A stretch of 64,000 nucleotides of DNA, from assembly GCA_963662175.1 (NCBI GenBank), contig OY759214.1, positions 77,822,037 to 77,886,036 on the forward strand. Reading direction: 5' to 3'. The notes under the pieces are model-generated. The model was not told where the DNA came from, searched no databases, and saw only the letters and a program-made list of their open reading frames with translations. This document shows, piece after piece, positions 33,376 through 43,879 of the stretch. The position numbers were made by a program, and so were the translations under genes. This DNA is from Aradus depressus. Its lineage: Eukaryota; Arthropoda; Insecta; Hemiptera; Aradidae. The number at the start of each line of letters is the position of its first letter. The stretch's first letter is position 1.

Positions 33376-33543
33376 CTTGAAAGAAATAAAACTTGTTTAT
33401 TTATGGTATTGTCTAATTTCACCAACTACATTTACATGGGACTACTTTCGGTATTTCTACCATCCTCAGCCAAAAGCATAAGAGATGACTAGATAGATAA
33501 TTACTCCCATGTAAATATAGTTGGTGAAATTAGACAATACCAT
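33376..33543. mobile_element. Foldback/MITE element, left part (split by LTR element)
   Basis: Related to 31966-32255. The left arm 33376-33440 pairs with 33512-33543 plus 38064-38090 on the far side of the LTR retrotransposon. The inner part of the right arm is deleted, so 'ctttcggtatttctaccatc' occurs only once. Confidence 0.75.
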
Positions 33544-33730
33544 TGTGGTGGTCGAGTGCGGAACTATTATAAAAAAGTTATCGATAGTTGAGTTATATAT
33601 AATAGACCAGCTTGTAGATAGGTTATTGATGTCAATATTTCTTTTGTCTATTAAAAATATACTATCTTAATTGTGTTAATAAAATAAGTCTTAACGAGCA
33701 TTAATATTTAGTAAATTAACAATTACTAAA
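33544..33730 (+). repeat. 5' LTR
   Basis: 187 bases, TGTGGTGGTC to ATTACTAAA. It contains 'gttatatataatagacc', a possible TATA element, and 'aataaaataag' as a possible polyadenylation signal. Confidence 0.92.
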
Positions 33731-33731
33731 G

Positions 33732-33743
33732 TGGTGACCCCGA
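33732..33743 (+). other. Primer binding site (tRNA-Trp)
   Basis: TGGTGACCCCGA, one base after the 5' LTR, is complementary to the 3' end of insect tRNA-Trp (CCA tail included). Confidence 0.8.
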
Positions 33744-33744
33744 T

Positions 33745-34587
33745 ATGGAGGACCTAAAAGAGCACATCACCGCCCTCGAGGCTCAACTCGCCCAGCTCGG
33801 AACAACACAGACCCCAACAGTAAGTCATGTTACAATTAAAATTCCGCCTTTTTGGAAATCGGACGCTGATTTGTGGTTCCGACAATTGGAGGCGCAATTC
33901 GAATTAGCACATATCACAAATCCTCAGACGAAATACAACCATTTACTATCAGGACTTGATGGCGAGACCTTGAAAACAGTAGCTGACATTCTCCGGTCCA
34001 CTGATTCCCCACCTACTTATACTCTCGTTAAAGAGGCCATAATTAAACGTTGCACTGTTAGTGATGAACAACGAATTCGCAAATTATTGTCCGGTTTGGA
34101 GTTAGGAGACAGAAAACCTTCTCAACTTTTACAAGAAATGAGAGCTCTTAGCGGCTCTACCACCTCTGAGGACATCATTACACAATTGTGGATTCAAAGG
34201 TTGCCCATCGCCACGCAAGCGATCTTATCAGCGACGGCGCGAGAATTAAACAAAATGGGTGACATAGCAGACAAAATAGCCGACGTCAGCCGACCCCCCC
34301 TAGTCTGTGCCGTGTCCGGTAGCAACCAACATACATGTTCCGATCTTAAACTGGAAGTCGAATCTCTGAGAGATGAGATGCGCAACATGTCCTCCCAATT
34401 TTGATACAGACACCGTTCACCCACACCGAGCAGGGTTAGGTCCAAAGAACGACAGCGCGCACGCCCGAGTGCCTCACCTCGTCGCTCCGATTACAACAAC
34501 GACTCTGACGAATGCTGGTATCATCTGAATTTTGGCAACAGAGCAAGAAAATGCCGATTCCCATGCTCTTTCAACACAAAAAACTAG
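33745..34587 (+). pseudogene. gag with internal TGA
   Basis: Starts at ATG 33745, just after the primer site. The capsid-like region contains KIPPFWKSDADLWFRQLEAQ, then LLSGLELGDRKPSQLLQEM, a signature of CsRn1-type gag. TGA at 34402-34404 stops the frame after 219 residues. A CGA-to-TGA change would explain it. Past it the same frame runs through an Arg/Ser-rich stretch to the knuckle [14 protein letters not shown] at 34513-34554, followed by RFPC (Cys-His-Cys-Cys, with Cys34564). It ends at TAG 34585-34587. The end overlaps the frameshift signal for pol. Confidence 0.85.
34578..34584 (+). promoter_or_regulatory. -1 ribosomal frameshift heptamer
   Basis: A AAA AAC in the gag frame, directly followed by the gag stop TAG. 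A -1 slip here enters the pol frame, which is open from this point to the protease. The heptamer is of the canonical X XXY YYZ type. I did not work out a downstream pseudoknot. Confidence 0.75.
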
Positions 34588-35582
34588 TCCCAGTGCAGAC
34601 ATCAGCGGCGTGTTCCTGCCACTGTAAGACTAGCCGCCTTTTCTTAACAGATAAAGATACCAAAGTTCCTTTTCTAGTCGACACAGGAGCAGACGTGTCT
34701 ATAGTCCCTTCAAGGTTTGGCGATAAAAATCAAAACCCTATAAAACATCTACATGCAGCTAACAACTCACGCATAGCTGTTTACGGACAGCGCAAATTAG
34801 AATTAGATTTCGGTCTCTCTAAAAAATTTCACTTTTCTTTCCTCATAGCCGATGTCTCCAAACCTATTATCGGATCAGATTTCATCATCCATTTCAACCT
34901 TTTAGTGGATTTACCTGGTCAACGGATTATCGATAGAAATTCATTTCTTCCTTTAAAAACATCGGTTTTTCTTTGCGACTCCGATCATACCGGTACCATC
35001 AGCTCGATGGATCCAATCGATCCTATCAAAACATTACTCAAAACATACGGACTGGACACCCCGCCTATTCTACAAGAGGTTTCAAAGGTTAAACATTCGA
35101 CACAACATCGCATCGAAACAAAAGGGAACCCTGTGAGTTCTAAACCTCGCAGACTGGGACCGGACAAATTAGAGACAGCCAAAAAGGTGTTCGAGACTAT
35201 GGAGTCGTTAGGCCTCTGTCGTCCTTCGAACAGTTCGTGGGCTAGCCCACTACACATGGTACAAAAAAAGAATGGTGAATGGCGTCCTTGCGGGGATTAC
35301 CGCCTCCTTAATTCCATCACGGTACCTGATAAATACCCGCTGCCGAACATTCAGGACGCGTCAAATTGGTTACACAAGAAAAAAATATTTTCTACAATCG
35401 ACCTAGTCCGAGCGTATCAACAAATACCCATGGCACCGGAACATGTAGAGAAAACCGCAATAAGTACCCCCTTCGGACTGTACGAATTTCTTTTCATGCC
35501 ATTCGGGCTGCGAAACGCGGCACAGACATTTCAACGCTTCATCCATAAAGCTCTTCAGAGGCTTCCCTTCTGCTTCGTATGA
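34584..35582 (+). pseudogene. pol, first part: protease and N-terminal reverse transcriptase
   Basis: Entered by frameshift. Protease active site [17 protein letters not shown] at about 34671. Reverse transcriptase begins near 35150, with [11 protein letters not shown], then [15 protein letters not shown] holding the first catalytic Asp and [20 protein letters not shown]. The frame ends FCFV-stop exactly where the YLDD motif should follow, because an 83-base piece of LTR is inserted (35581-35663). Confidence 0.88.
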
Positions 35583-35663
35583 GTGCGGAACTATTATAAA
35601 AAAGTTATCGATAGTTGAGTCATATATAATAGACCAGCTTGTAGATAGGTTATTGATGTCAAT
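35581..35663 (+). repeat. LTR fragment inserted in the RT active-site codons
   Basis: 83 bases matching LTR positions 11 onward ('gagtgcggaactattataaa' to 'gttattgatgtcaat'), with one T-to-C difference. It separates the Tyr codon of YLDD: the upstream side ends GTA T and the downstream side begins AT TTG GAT GAT. The ends are ambiguous by two bases because of a shared AT. It causes a stop and a frame change. Confidence 0.92.
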
Positions 35664-37849
35664 ATTTGGATGATATTCTAGTTGCTTCCGACACCCTAGA
35701 AGAACATTATGGATTCCTTGAAATAGTTTTTGCACGTTTAAGAGATTGCGGCATCAGCTTGAACCCAACTAAATGCGTTTTCTGCAAACCTTCAGTTTCC
35801 TTTTTGGGCCATGAAATTTCCGAGTTCGGTACCAAACCACTCGATAGTAAGCTCAAGGCCATGAACGACTTCCCACGACCCAAAACAGTATCTCAACTTC
35901 GCAGATTTTTGGGCATGGTAAACTTTTACCGTAGGTTTTTACCGCATGCTGCTCACATTCAAGCTCCGCTGAACGCAGTCACCGGACCAAAACACTCCAT
36001 CATCACCTGGACAACCGCATTAGTGACTGCCTTTCATGACACCAAGAAAGCGCTGAGCCGCGTGGTAACTCTTCATCATCCAAATCCGCTAGGCGCTCTC
36101 CACTTACATACGGATGCTTCCGAAAAAGCCATAGGTGGTGTTTTACACCAACTAGTTAGAGGCGTTTTACAACCGCTCGGTTTTTTCTCACGGAAGCTAT
36201 CGCCTGCGGAAACGCTTTATTCAACTTATGATAGGGAGTTACTGGCTATATATTGTGCTATCAAACATTTTAAATACATGTTGGAGGGACGAACTTTGGT
36301 GTGTTACAGCGACCACAAACCGCTTACGTACGCTCTGCATCAAAAGTCGGACAAAGCAAGCCCCAGACAAGCACGCCAACTCTCCTACATCTCGGAATTC
36401 ACGTGCGACATACGTCATATTTCAGGAAACAGAAACGTAGTGGCAGACACTCTATCCAGGATAGAGTCTATATCACAACGCATTCCTACACACGTCGAAC
36501 TCGCAATTGCACAACATAGCGATATAGAATTGACTTATCTCCTCCAAAGTGTCCAGTCGCCCAACCTGACACCTGTTGCTCTCAGCACGTCATTAGTTCT
36601 GTATTGCGTCATCCTTAATGACAACCGTCGCCCATACGTTCCTGCTCAATTCAGGCACAAAATTTGCGAACATGTCCACAATTTCTCACACCCAGGACGA
36701 ACCGCGACCGTCAAACTCATCAAAGATCGTTACTTTTGGCCGCATATGTCCAAATACATAACTCATTTCGTACAACATTGCATTGGGTGCCAAAGATCTA
36801 AAATTAATCAACATGAGCGGACGCCTTTATCGCAATTAAAAACCCCCGACCAACGATTTGCCTGTGTCCACCTCGACATTGTGGGCCCACTACCTCCTGC
36901 TGAAGGCAACAGGTTTCTTCTCACATGTATCGACAGGTATACACGCTGGCCTGAGGCCATACCCTTACCTGATCAGACAGCGGAAACGGTCGCAAAAGCC
37001 TTCTGGGACCACTGGATTTCTCGGTTTGGCTCCCCCGTTCAAATTGTCACCGATCAAGGAAGAAACTTTGAATCTCACCTCTTCCAAGCATTGTCACACA
37101 GGGTCGGCGCGAGAGTACAACACACTACTGCTTACCACCCCCAGAGCAACGGCCTTCTCGAGCGGTGGCATAGGACGCTCAAGGCAGCTCTCACTTGTCG
37201 TCTTCAGTCAGTCAACGACCCTTGGACACATCATCTTCCGGCCGTCCTATTAGGTCTACGTTCATGCGTGAAAGAAGATCTACAGTGCAGTCCAGCGGAA
37301 CTAGTATATGGTACTCAGCTTCGACTTCCTGGGGACTTTTTTCTTTCCTCCGGCGCTGAAGTCCCACAGTCGACTTTTGCAACTCATTTGGCGAACGTGA
37401 TGAGACAGAACAAGCCTTCGTCACCCGTCTGGCACTGCGGACAGAAGGTCTTCAACCATCCAGACCTCCGAACCTGCTCCTACGTTTTTCTCCGTGATGA
37501 CTCTTGTCGACCTCCTTTGACACCAGCCTATACCGGACCACATAAGGTTATTAACCGCTCAGCCAAGACATTTACCGTCAACGTCAACGGCAGGACTGTG
37601 GTGGTTTCCCGGGACAGACTTAAGCCTGCGTATACCTCAGATACAGGCACGCCAAGTCTTCAAAAGCATGAGCAACTCATTCCCCCACAACGAAACCAAC
37701 AACTGCTACAACAGTCTCAGCAGCTGCAGCAACAGCCACATCAACCGCCTGACAGCCCAAAATACCGCAAAACGGTACGTTTTGCGAACCCCCTCGTTAC
37801 AAAGACGTCGTCCGGCCGACCTGTTCGACTTCCCAGCCGTTTTTGGTAA
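35664..37849 (+). pseudogene. pol, second part: RT C-terminus, RNase H, integrase
   Basis: Resumes at LDDILVAS (L at 35666, counted as residue 1). The RT thumb contains FLGHEIS and LRRFLGMVNFYRRFLP. RNase H has Asp150 (HTDASEKAIGG), Glu191 (YDRELLAI), Asp216 (YSDHKPL) and Asp261 (VADTLSR). The integrase zinc finger has His338-x3-His342 and Cys372-x2-Cys375. The integrase core is Asp404, Asp463, Glu499 with exact D-35-E spacing. The C-terminal GPHKVINRSAKTFTV region is followed by a Gln-rich tail. This half is free of stops. Without the upstream half it cannot give an active RT. Confidence 0.9.
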
Positions 37850-37858
37850 TCGTTGACA

Positions 37859-37872
37859 CTGGGGGGGAGTGA
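37859..37872 (+). other. Polypurine tract
   Basis: GGGGGGGGAGTGAT-like purine run directly before the 3' LTR; the expected primer for plus-strand synthesis. Confidence 0.75.
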
Positions 37873-38059
37873 TGTGGTGGTCGAGTGCGGAACTATTATA
37901 AAAAAGTTATCGATAGTTGAGTTATATATAATAGACCAGCTTGTAGATAGGTTATTGATGTCAATATTTCTTTTGTCTATTAAAAATATACTATCTTAAT
38001 TGTGTTAATAAAATAAGTCTTAACGAGCATTAATATTTAGTAAATTAACAATTACTAAA
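37873..38059 (+). repeat. 3' LTR
   Basis: 187 bases, identical by eye to the 5' LTR. Confidence 0.92.
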
Positions 38060-38063
38060 CCAT

Positions 38064-38145
38064 AAATAAACAAGTTTTATTTCTTTCAAGTTCATTTGAA
38101 TTATTTCACAATATCTCTGCAATAATGTCAGTTTTCATTACTGAC
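38064..38145. mobile_element. Foldback/MITE element, right part
   Basis: Continues 33376-33543 after the LTR insertion: 'ataaacaagttttatttctt' pairs with the left arm. Bases 38091-38145 are the reverse complement of 31966-32015. Confidence 0.7.
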
Positions 38146-38341
38146 TTTTACTGATTTCACTTTTTACTGTTGATTTTTTTTTTCCTTAATCAGTTTATTT
38201 TGTTTAATTGTAATTAATTTATTTAATCTGAATATATCGATTAAAATTGACTATAGATCTAAACTAAACAGAAATAAACTTCTAATTCTCGGGTGTTTGG
38301 GCAAAAGGGCTTAAGTCAGCAAATATGAATTTTAGGAGGGG

Positions 38342-38555
38342 ATACTACTGAATAAAACACTTAGAACGAATCAAAAATTCCACTATATTTATATAAAAGA
38401 CACAATATATTTCGCTGGTTAAAGCATTGTCAAGTGTACAGGATACAGACTTATCCTGTACACTTGACAATTCTCTAACCACTGAAATATATTGTGTCTT
38501 TTATATAAATATAGTGGAATTTTTGACTCGTTCTAAGTGTTTTATTCAGTAGTAT
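38342..38555. mobile_element. Foldback/MITE element, second family
   Basis: Nearly perfect palindrome of about 214 bases. 'atactactgaataaaacact' at the left pairs with 'agtgttttattcagtagtat' at the right, and 'gtcaagtgtacaggat' with 'atcctgtacacttgac' at the centre. Arms are about 100 bases and the loop is short. No coding capacity. Confidence 0.85.
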
Positions 38556-38654
38556 TTACAATAAACTTCCACAAGATCTCTGGCGAAAACATCTCTAATT
38601 TAGGAGGGGCATTTCTGGAGGTTTGAAAAATTCCTGCAAATCAGGTAAAACACA

Positions 38655-38755
38655 TTTATGTTTTTGTTGTTTTTTTGGCCTTATGTACTTTGCATATTAG
38701 CCATGTCTGTTATAGCGGTATTATTATCTAGTTATTTACAACATCCATGATACAT
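38655..38755 (-). mobile_element. SINE B fragment
   Basis: 'ggccttatgtactttgcata', 'ttagccatgtctgttat' and 'tatctagttatttac' match the 3' half of the SINE B copy at 48907-49124, minus orientation, with its T-rich (poly-A) end at the left. Confidence 0.65.
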
Positions 38756-38759
38756 TTAT

Positions 38760-41190
38760 GTTACTTGAAATATTATTTCAATAAAGTTATTAAATATAAA
38801 CAAAGTAAAATATTCCAACAATGAGTTACATTTGGTAAAAATATTTAAATGCACTAAGTCCTTTGGATCACAACACTTATTCTGACTTAGCACTTTTACC
38901 CAAACATCAGAGAGTTAACAGATTTTGTCTACCTTAACATTTTCGGTTCCTTATATTCAAGAGTTATCTCTACTTACAAAAATAGAACTAAAATGAATAT
39001 CAAACCTACTACCAGGTCATAAAATGCAAAGCAAAAAATAATAATTATAATTACCCTCCTTTCTCGCTGCGCCAAAATGTTCCTTCATAAACTTACCTTG
39101 ACCATTTTTGGACTCAAATTCTGAAACTACAATAATAATAATAATATTTAACTCCGTTAAGCCATAACATAGTAATAGGATCATAAAAATGTATACATAA
39201 AGATAGCTTAAATTAGATACATAGACAGTTATTAACTGTTAGGGACAAACACATTATTAGTAATAACAATAATAGTAAACAATAAAATGAAATAAATAAA
39301 TACTAAAAAATAAATTAGAACAATAATAATAATAAATACAGTTAATACAGTTTTTAATTTAATTTAAATTATGATAAATATTTCCTCAGGTCACAATGTG
39401 CGAAATATAGTAAAGAAAAAGAATAATAGCAAAAAAATAAAAAATAACAATAAAAAGTAAACCAATATATAAATAATACAAAAATGATATTAGTAATGAC
39501 AATATTAAAGTGAATTCGACATACATTATAGTAGGATAGCTGTGGAGGAACTTTGCAAAGAAAATAAAAATTAATGCTAATTATTAAATAAAGTTTCTGT
39601 AAATGAAACACAACTTTTGTATCATGGCTATTTTCTTATTTTTGAACGATGAGAAAAAAATTGCGAGTCCAAAACATGTTTTTTCTTATATGAACATTTT
39701 TAGTTGAGGTTTGCATTTTTTTTTTATTGTTTATATTTTCTTTAAGAAGTGAGGAAAGGAATTATTAATTTTAATTAAAAATTAATTAATTCCGTTATTA
39801 TATTAATTAATTCCTTTATTATTTATATTTTTTTTAAAAAGAGAGCAATGTTTAGTTATTCGAAAATCTTCTTTCATTTTGGTATCGTAATCATGACTAA
39901 TATTGTAAAGAAGAAAAATATTTTTATTTTTTCCTAATAATTATTAATGTTACAAATATTACCAGTGCAGGCAAAAGCAGAGTATTAACTTTTTCTAATA
40001 TTTCTCTGCAAATAAATATTGTTAATTATTCTAAGTGCTTTCTTTCGAAGTCTAAAAATATTAATACTCGATATAGAATCTCAACGGATTCTAACCCAAA
40101 AATGCTAATACAATTTTTATTTTTATGCCTGTCTTTATCCGTTAGTTGAAAAATACATCCCTCATTAAAATGTATGTTATCCGTTTGTTCATCGTATTGT
40201 TAGTTTCTTTCTACCCTTTTGCAATTCTTACATTACAATTCTACGTAAATATTATTCTCAATAATACCCATTATTACTCATTAGAATGAAATTTGACTCT
40301 TAACATTTTCTTCTTCTTTTTTGGATCAACATCAGAAGAAATTAATATAATGTTACGAAAGCTCTTGACATCATAAGCAAGAGGGTTATTTCAAATAATA
40401 AAAAACAAAAATATTGACTTCTTAACAATATGCAAAGCAAAAACATGGAACACAAAATGAAAACAACGATTTTAGAAAAACCATCATTTATATAACTTGT
40501 CTAATTCCTCTATTTCAATGTAAAAAACGGTTACACGCGAGAACCCCTGCTATGTAATAATTAGGCAAGACATACTTTAAAACTCCTGTTTTTCTTAGTA
40601 TAGACTAGAAATTCTTCAGAACAATCTGATGATGTTATTACACAATTGAAAACCACTAGGTAGAGCACTTTATGTTTACAGCTGAACAAATCACCATTTT
40701 GAATCCCACACTAACTTTAAATATTCCAATATATACAATATAATATATAACTGTATAAATTAATTTATTACTATTAATTTATTTTATTAATAATTTCACT
40801 TTGAAATTAGGTAATTAATCTTACAATTAGACTTGTTCATATTTTATACAATCTAAATAGGTATAAATAAGTATAAACATTTTTCTTTTAGAAACATGAT
40901 TTCACCATTACACAGTACAATGGTCTAAAAAATATATATAAAATGTATGGAAATTAAAAAATGTAACTAACATAAATATCATATTAAAAGTTTGAAATAC
41001 GTCTACAATGAGTTTTATCTAACATCTATTTACGAAAATAATCTACAATCACAACTGAAGTATTTCAATGTTGTTTTCTTTTTTGATAAGCGGATGTAGT
41101 GGACATATTTGGTATATAAAGTTCAAGTCAACATTTCACAATAAATATGTAAATTACCTAAAAAGTCAGGTCAAGTTAGGTGCTGACTGA
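38760..41190. other. AT-rich stretch without recognised genes
   Basis: About 2.4 kb, over 70% A+T by eye, with simple repeats ('aataataataata') and a short piece of the 330-bp block inverted at 39145-39195. I see no exon, promoter or element with confidence. Confidence 0.5.
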
Positions 41191-41255
41191 TTGGGATCCC
41201 TGAGGGTTGCCTCCCACTCCTTCGCTCCAAAGTTCCCCAAAACAAAGTTCAAGAA

Positions 41256-41275
41256 GGGGGGGGGGGGGGGGGGGG
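41256..41275 (+). repeat. Run of 20 G
   Basis: Longest homopolymer G tract in the window. It is not obviously inside Rep1, unlike those at 1059, 1713 and 15455. It is capable of G-quadruplex formation and is also a likely site of length error in assembly. Confidence 0.8.
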
Positions 41276-41429
41276 ATTATCAAATTAGGTTATTCCATTC
41301 AAACAAAGGTCACTTTTTACTTTCAGACTTTTTTTTATTTTTAGTTTTTGAACCAATCGAGTGTGGGACCCTTGTCTACACAAATCCGAAATTTTTAATG
41401 GCTAAAAATTTGTGACCTCAGACTATTAA

Positions 41430-41640
41430 GTCGTACTTAAATTCCGAAACTTTTTCAGAATTGAGGAAATCTTCCCCATTTCTATTTGACATTTTTCGCC
41501 CTGTCTGGCCTACATAGGCCGCCCCACATTCACAAGTATCTCGGCAGATCCCACTTCTATCTGGTAACTATTGTATCCTTTGATCTCGAGATGAGATTGA
41601 CCCAAAGACCTTCCTTCTTCAAATTGGTTAGTTTTCACAA
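41430..41640 (-). pseudogene. Penelope-like element remnant (GIY-YIG endonuclease)
   Basis: Minus-strand reading of 41498-41551 gives GICRDTCECGAAYVGQTGR. This is close to the GIY-YIG endonuclease core of Penelope-like retroelements, with the conserved Cys pair, the Y-V-G-Q-T-G motif and the catalytic Arg nearby. Flanking sequence is decayed and no RT domain is visible next to it. Very short, so the family call rests on this one motif. Confidence 0.6.
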
Positions 41641-41789
41641 TATTTCATTGAATTGACCAGATGCCCTTCAAATCTTGGTTTGGTAAGCTACTAAAAATTT
41701 CTCCAACGATAGCAGCCTTCCTTCTATTATTCATTTATGTCGCAACCAATTTAGAACTGTACCCATTTTTTTTGCTAATTATTTAATAG

Positions 41790-42765
41790 GCACTGCCATC
41801 TTAGCTGCTGCTGAACTTCACATATACGCCTCATTTACACTACCCCACCATCTCACACAAATTGAAAACTGGTGCAACACATGGAAAATAAAACTTAATA
41901 CAGAAAAATCACAGTACATCACATTTACACTTCGACGAGAAACATGCCCCTCCATTTTCATCTACGACAAGCCCCTCCCTCAAACTAATACTGTACGATA
42001 CCTAGGACTGACATTAGATCGAAAACTGACATGGAACCCTCACACACGAAACACGCTGAACCGTCGACTCAAAATACTCTACGGACTCCTTAATAGACGA
42101 TCAAAGTTGGACATGACACAAAAACGGAACTGTTACGCTTACTTACTTAGACCATTATGGACATACGGATCCCAGATATACGGTTCAGCAAAAACATCCA
42201 ATAACAAACGAATTCAGGCGTTTCAGTCAAGCCTGTTCATCAGCCTCAGACTGATAACACAGTGCCCCCCATACATAAACAACAGAACACTTCATAACGA
42301 TCTTATGATACACACAGTACCCGACACAATACAACTTACATAAGTTTTTTTAGAAAACTTTACACACATACAAACCCAGAAATACGTACTTTATCTTCAC
42401 AACACTTACCACAAAACCCTTACTTACTGCCACCTTGAATCCTATTCGTTCTTAATATTTTTTATTTTTACATTTTACAGTTTCCTTTACTTTTATCATC
42501 TCTCTTACCCATCCATCAAAATTGTCTTTCAATTCCTTTTTATTTATATTTTTTTTAAATTTTCATATTTATTTGTTGTTTTTTTCTGTTCTTGTCTTAA
42601 TAATTAATATAAATTATCGTCCCGAGGACCTACCACTGGGTGGCCTTCCTCTCACATGCCATTCACTCCAACATATCCATACCTACCATCATGGATGCTG
42701 GTTGTTGCACCCTAGCAACAGTTGCTTCTTTATAAATAAAAGACCAAAAAAAAATATATATATAT
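41790..42765 (+). pseudogene. Jockey-like LINE, 5'-truncated
   Basis: Starts in the RT palm with GTAILAAAELHIYASF. WCNTWKIKLNTEKSQYI, then VRYLGLTLDRKLTWNPHTR, PLWTYGSQIYGSAKTSN and NRTLHNDLM follow in order. A stop at 42341-42343 and frame breaks end it early. The 3' UTR has 'gtcccgaggacctaccactg' and 'tggttgttgcaccctagcaa' and finishes in an A-rich tail at about 42765. The same 3' UTR occurs inverted at 54140-54375. Confidence 0.8.
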
Positions 42766-43502
42766 TTAATAGGGAGTATTTTTTTAAAAATTATTGTCGC
42801 TGATAGGTTCCCACCATAATCTGTCTATTAGCCATCCGAAAGTTGAGATATTTGGGTCCAAGGATGATTAGAGTCAGCCGAAATCATGATCTCAGTTGTC
42901 TTCTGTTCTAAATACGAGTATATTAAACGTAATGAACGTGTTAGTGGCTATTAGGTTAAAACTGTCCACTCATTGGGTTCCCTCATTTCAAGACAGAATA
43001 GATTTACCAGACATGAGTAGGGTCCCCGAGTTAATTTTAAAAATAATGTATGTTTTGTAAAGAACATGAAAATATTTCTCACTTGTAAATTTGTTATTGA
43101 AAAACAGAGTAACATTTTAAAGAGCAATTATTTCTTAGATACATTGAAACAACATTAAGTATTGCGTACATTGTAAATAACAATTTTAAAAAAAATGTAC
43201 AATAAGGAAAACAGTTTCACACTGGAATTTGGTATAGTGCTTTCTCTGAATTGTTATATGTATGACCATTGAATGAGGGAGCGAATTTATTGCAATACTT
43301 CATATTATATAAGTACGTTTTTTAAATATAGTTGAATGCATGAATGACAAATATGTCTTTCTTAATAAAGAAATTTGGGGAGGTATTGTTAGAGCCAGCC
43401 CGAACATAGTTGTCTTGGCCTGGACCAGATAATACCTAGAGAAAAGCACTGATAGGAACAGTCCGAATATAGGCCGATCTGGCTCTAAAGGAATACCACC
43501 AA

Positions 43503-43878
43503 GGGAAGCCCTACCAACCCCCGATCGGGCCCCGAATAGGCAATCCCATGTACCAGCCACTTGACGCCGACCATGAATACCCAGCTAGGGAGGGAAGCCC
43601 TACCAACCCCCGATCGGTCCCCGAATAGGCAATCCCATGTACCAGCCACTTGACGCCGACCATGAATACCCAGCTAGGGAGGGAAGCCCTACCAACCCCC
43701 GATCGGTCCCCGAATAGGCAATCCCATATACCAGCCACTTGACGCCGACCATGAATACCCAGCTAGGGAGGGAAGCCCTACCAACCCCCGATCGGTCCCT
43801 GAATAGGCATTCCCATGTAGCAGCCACTTGACCCCGACCATGAATACCCAGCTAGGGAGGGAAGCCCTACCAACCCCA
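43503..43878. repeat. 89-bp minisatellite, about 4.2 units
   Basis: 'gggaagccctaccaaccccc' starts at 43503, 43592, 43681, 43770 and 43859, exactly 89 bases apart each time. Units differ by only a few substitutions, the last full unit most. The array is GC-rich in AT-rich surroundings. Minus-strand frames in it are translations of the repeat and not genes. Confidence 0.95.
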
Positions 43879-43879
43879 C

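Larger units (their letters stand above)
33544..38059 (+). mobile_element. Ty3/Gypsy LTR retrotransposon, CsRn1/Kabuki-type
   Basis: 4516 bases with 187-base LTRs at 33544-33730 and 37873-38059 that I read as identical. CCAT at 33540-33543 and 38060-38063 is a 4-base target-site duplication. Identical LTRs mean a recent insertion. The primer site fits tRNA-Trp, and gag has a Cys-His-Cys-Cys knuckle; both are known traits of the CsRn1/Kabuki lineage. There is no envelope gene. Three defects are visible: TGA inside gag, an LTR fragment inside RT, and the resulting frame change. Confidence 0.93.

Noticed and set aside
35578..35668. Intron in pol, because the break begins GTATGAGT
   Set aside because: The downstream side does not end in AG, and the 83 bases are a copy of the LTR.
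43511..43827. Overlapping minus-strand frames with repeated AGIWDCLFGDRSGVGRAS-like peptides
   Set aside because: Translation of the 89-bp minisatellite. The period is not a multiple of three, so frames break at each unit.
43503..43878. CRISPR-like array
   Set aside because: Units are directly abutting 89-mers without variable spacers, in an insect genome.
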